From positions 1 to 6,042 of the forward strand of contig WJJW01000089.1 in NCBI GenBank assembly GCA_014729455.1: 6,042 nucleotides of DNA. The letters run 5' to 3'. This document shows, one piece after another, positions 5,669-6,042 of this stretch. Both the position numbers and the translations under genes were made by a program. The stretch's first letter is position 1. Every line of letters starts with the position of its first letter. The notes beneath the pieces were generated by a model that was not told the DNA's origin, ran no database searches, and worked only from the letters and a program-made list of their open reading frames with translations. Source of the stretch: Candidatus Eiseniibacteriota bacterium. Lineage in GTDB: Bacteria; Eisenbacteria; RBG-16-71-46; CAIMUX01; VGJL01.

Positions 5669-6042
5669 CACCGCATCCGCCGATAAGCTTCGAGCTGCTG
5701 GGCGGGCTTGGCGACGAGGTCCCGCACGAAGTCCGTCGCCGGGCGATTCAGGATCTCCCTGCCCGTCCCGACCTGTTCGAGGCGGCCGGCGTGGAGAACG
5801 GCGATCCGGTCCCCGAGCGTCAGAGCCTCGAAGATGTCGTGCGTCACGAACAGGATCGTCTTCCCGAGTTTCGACTTCATCGCCAGGAGCTCCTGCTGGA
5901 GCGTGTCCCGGGTGAGGGCGTCCAGCGCGCCGAACGGCTCGTCCAGGAGCAGCACCTGGGGATTGTGGATCAGGGCCCGGGCCAGGGCCACCCGCTGGGC
6001 CATACCGCCGGAGAGCTGGGCCGGCCAGTAGTCGGCGAAGCC
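5668..6042 (-). CDS. ABC transporter ATP-binding protein of the osmoprotectant importer, 5' end outside window
   Basis: Energises the neighbouring permease by ATP hydrolysis. Only the last 124 residues are present; the frame is open to the right edge, so an ATG at 6003 is internal and not the start. Seen: the ABC signature LSGGMAQR, Walker B VLLLDEPFGALD with the catalytic E, the D-loop ALDALTR and the H-loop FVTHD. The sequence then reads EALTLGDRIAVLHAGRLEQVGTG, typical of importer ATPases. Walker A and the Q-loop are off the window. The protein ends soon after the nucleotide-binding domain (KPAQQLEAYRRMR), so it lacks the C-terminal CBS pair found in OpuAA and OpuCA. Its TGA overlaps the start of the fused permease gene, so the two form an operon. 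Confidence 0.93.
   Translation of the reverse strand, partial: GFADYWPAQLSGGMAQRVALARALIHNPQVLLLDEPFGALDALTRDTLQQELLAMKSKLGKTILFVTHDIFEALTLGDRIAVLHAGRLEQVGTGREILNRPATDFVRDLVAKPAQQLEAYRRMR

Noticed and set aside
4151..5686. 511-codon plus-strand ORF antisense to the permease fusion
   Set aside because: The composition is extremely Arg/Asp/Glu/Pro-rich with no domain, as expected opposite a GC-rich gene. The minus-strand frame has clear transporter motifs.

Overview
This is a GC-rich bacterial window in which every feature I can support lies on the minus strand, so it reads right to left. It is a housekeeping locus. I see no phage, plasmid, insertion-sequence, CRISPR or toxin-antitoxin signature. 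The organism is probably diderm (a lipoprotein of the LpoB/CsgG-like kind is present), but the phylum cannot be fixed from the sequence. One clue is a long SRP RNA that carries an Alu domain, like that of Bacillus.

Right part (about 4040-6042): the 3' end of a two-gene ABC transporter operon for glycine betaine, choline or similar osmoprotectants. The ATPase gene runs off the right edge. Its stop overlaps the start of a second gene that encodes a permease fused to its own substrate-binding domain. A hairpin follows the operon.

Middle right (3614-3953): a likely promoter, then a tight tRNA cluster, Ser(TGA), Ser(GCT) and Arg(ACG). Next come an uncharacterised lipoprotein gene (2810-3544) and tadA (2265-2762), the enzyme that deaminates the wobble adenosine of tRNA-Arg(ACG). 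Enzyme and substrate tRNA are therefore encoded less than 1 kb apart.

Middle left (1398-2116): tRNA-Ser(CGA), then a promoter-like sequence and tRNA-Ser(GGA), tRNA-Ala(CGC) and, only 11 nt later, the SRP RNA gene. Left part (1-1367): dnaX, encoding the DNA polymerase III clamp-loader gamma/tau subunit, truncated by the left edge.

The order tadA - SRP RNA - dnaX matches the known Bacillus subtilis order (tadA/yaaJ - scr - dnaX). Here the intervals are filled with tRNA genes. The four serine tRNAs together cover all six serine codons. The shared theme is translation and protein targeting plus the replication clamp loader. The osmoprotectant transporter is an unrelated neighbour. The most interesting points are the complete serine tRNA set, the tadA/tRNA-Arg pairing, the tRNA-Ala/SRP RNA spacing and the lipoprotein of unknown role.
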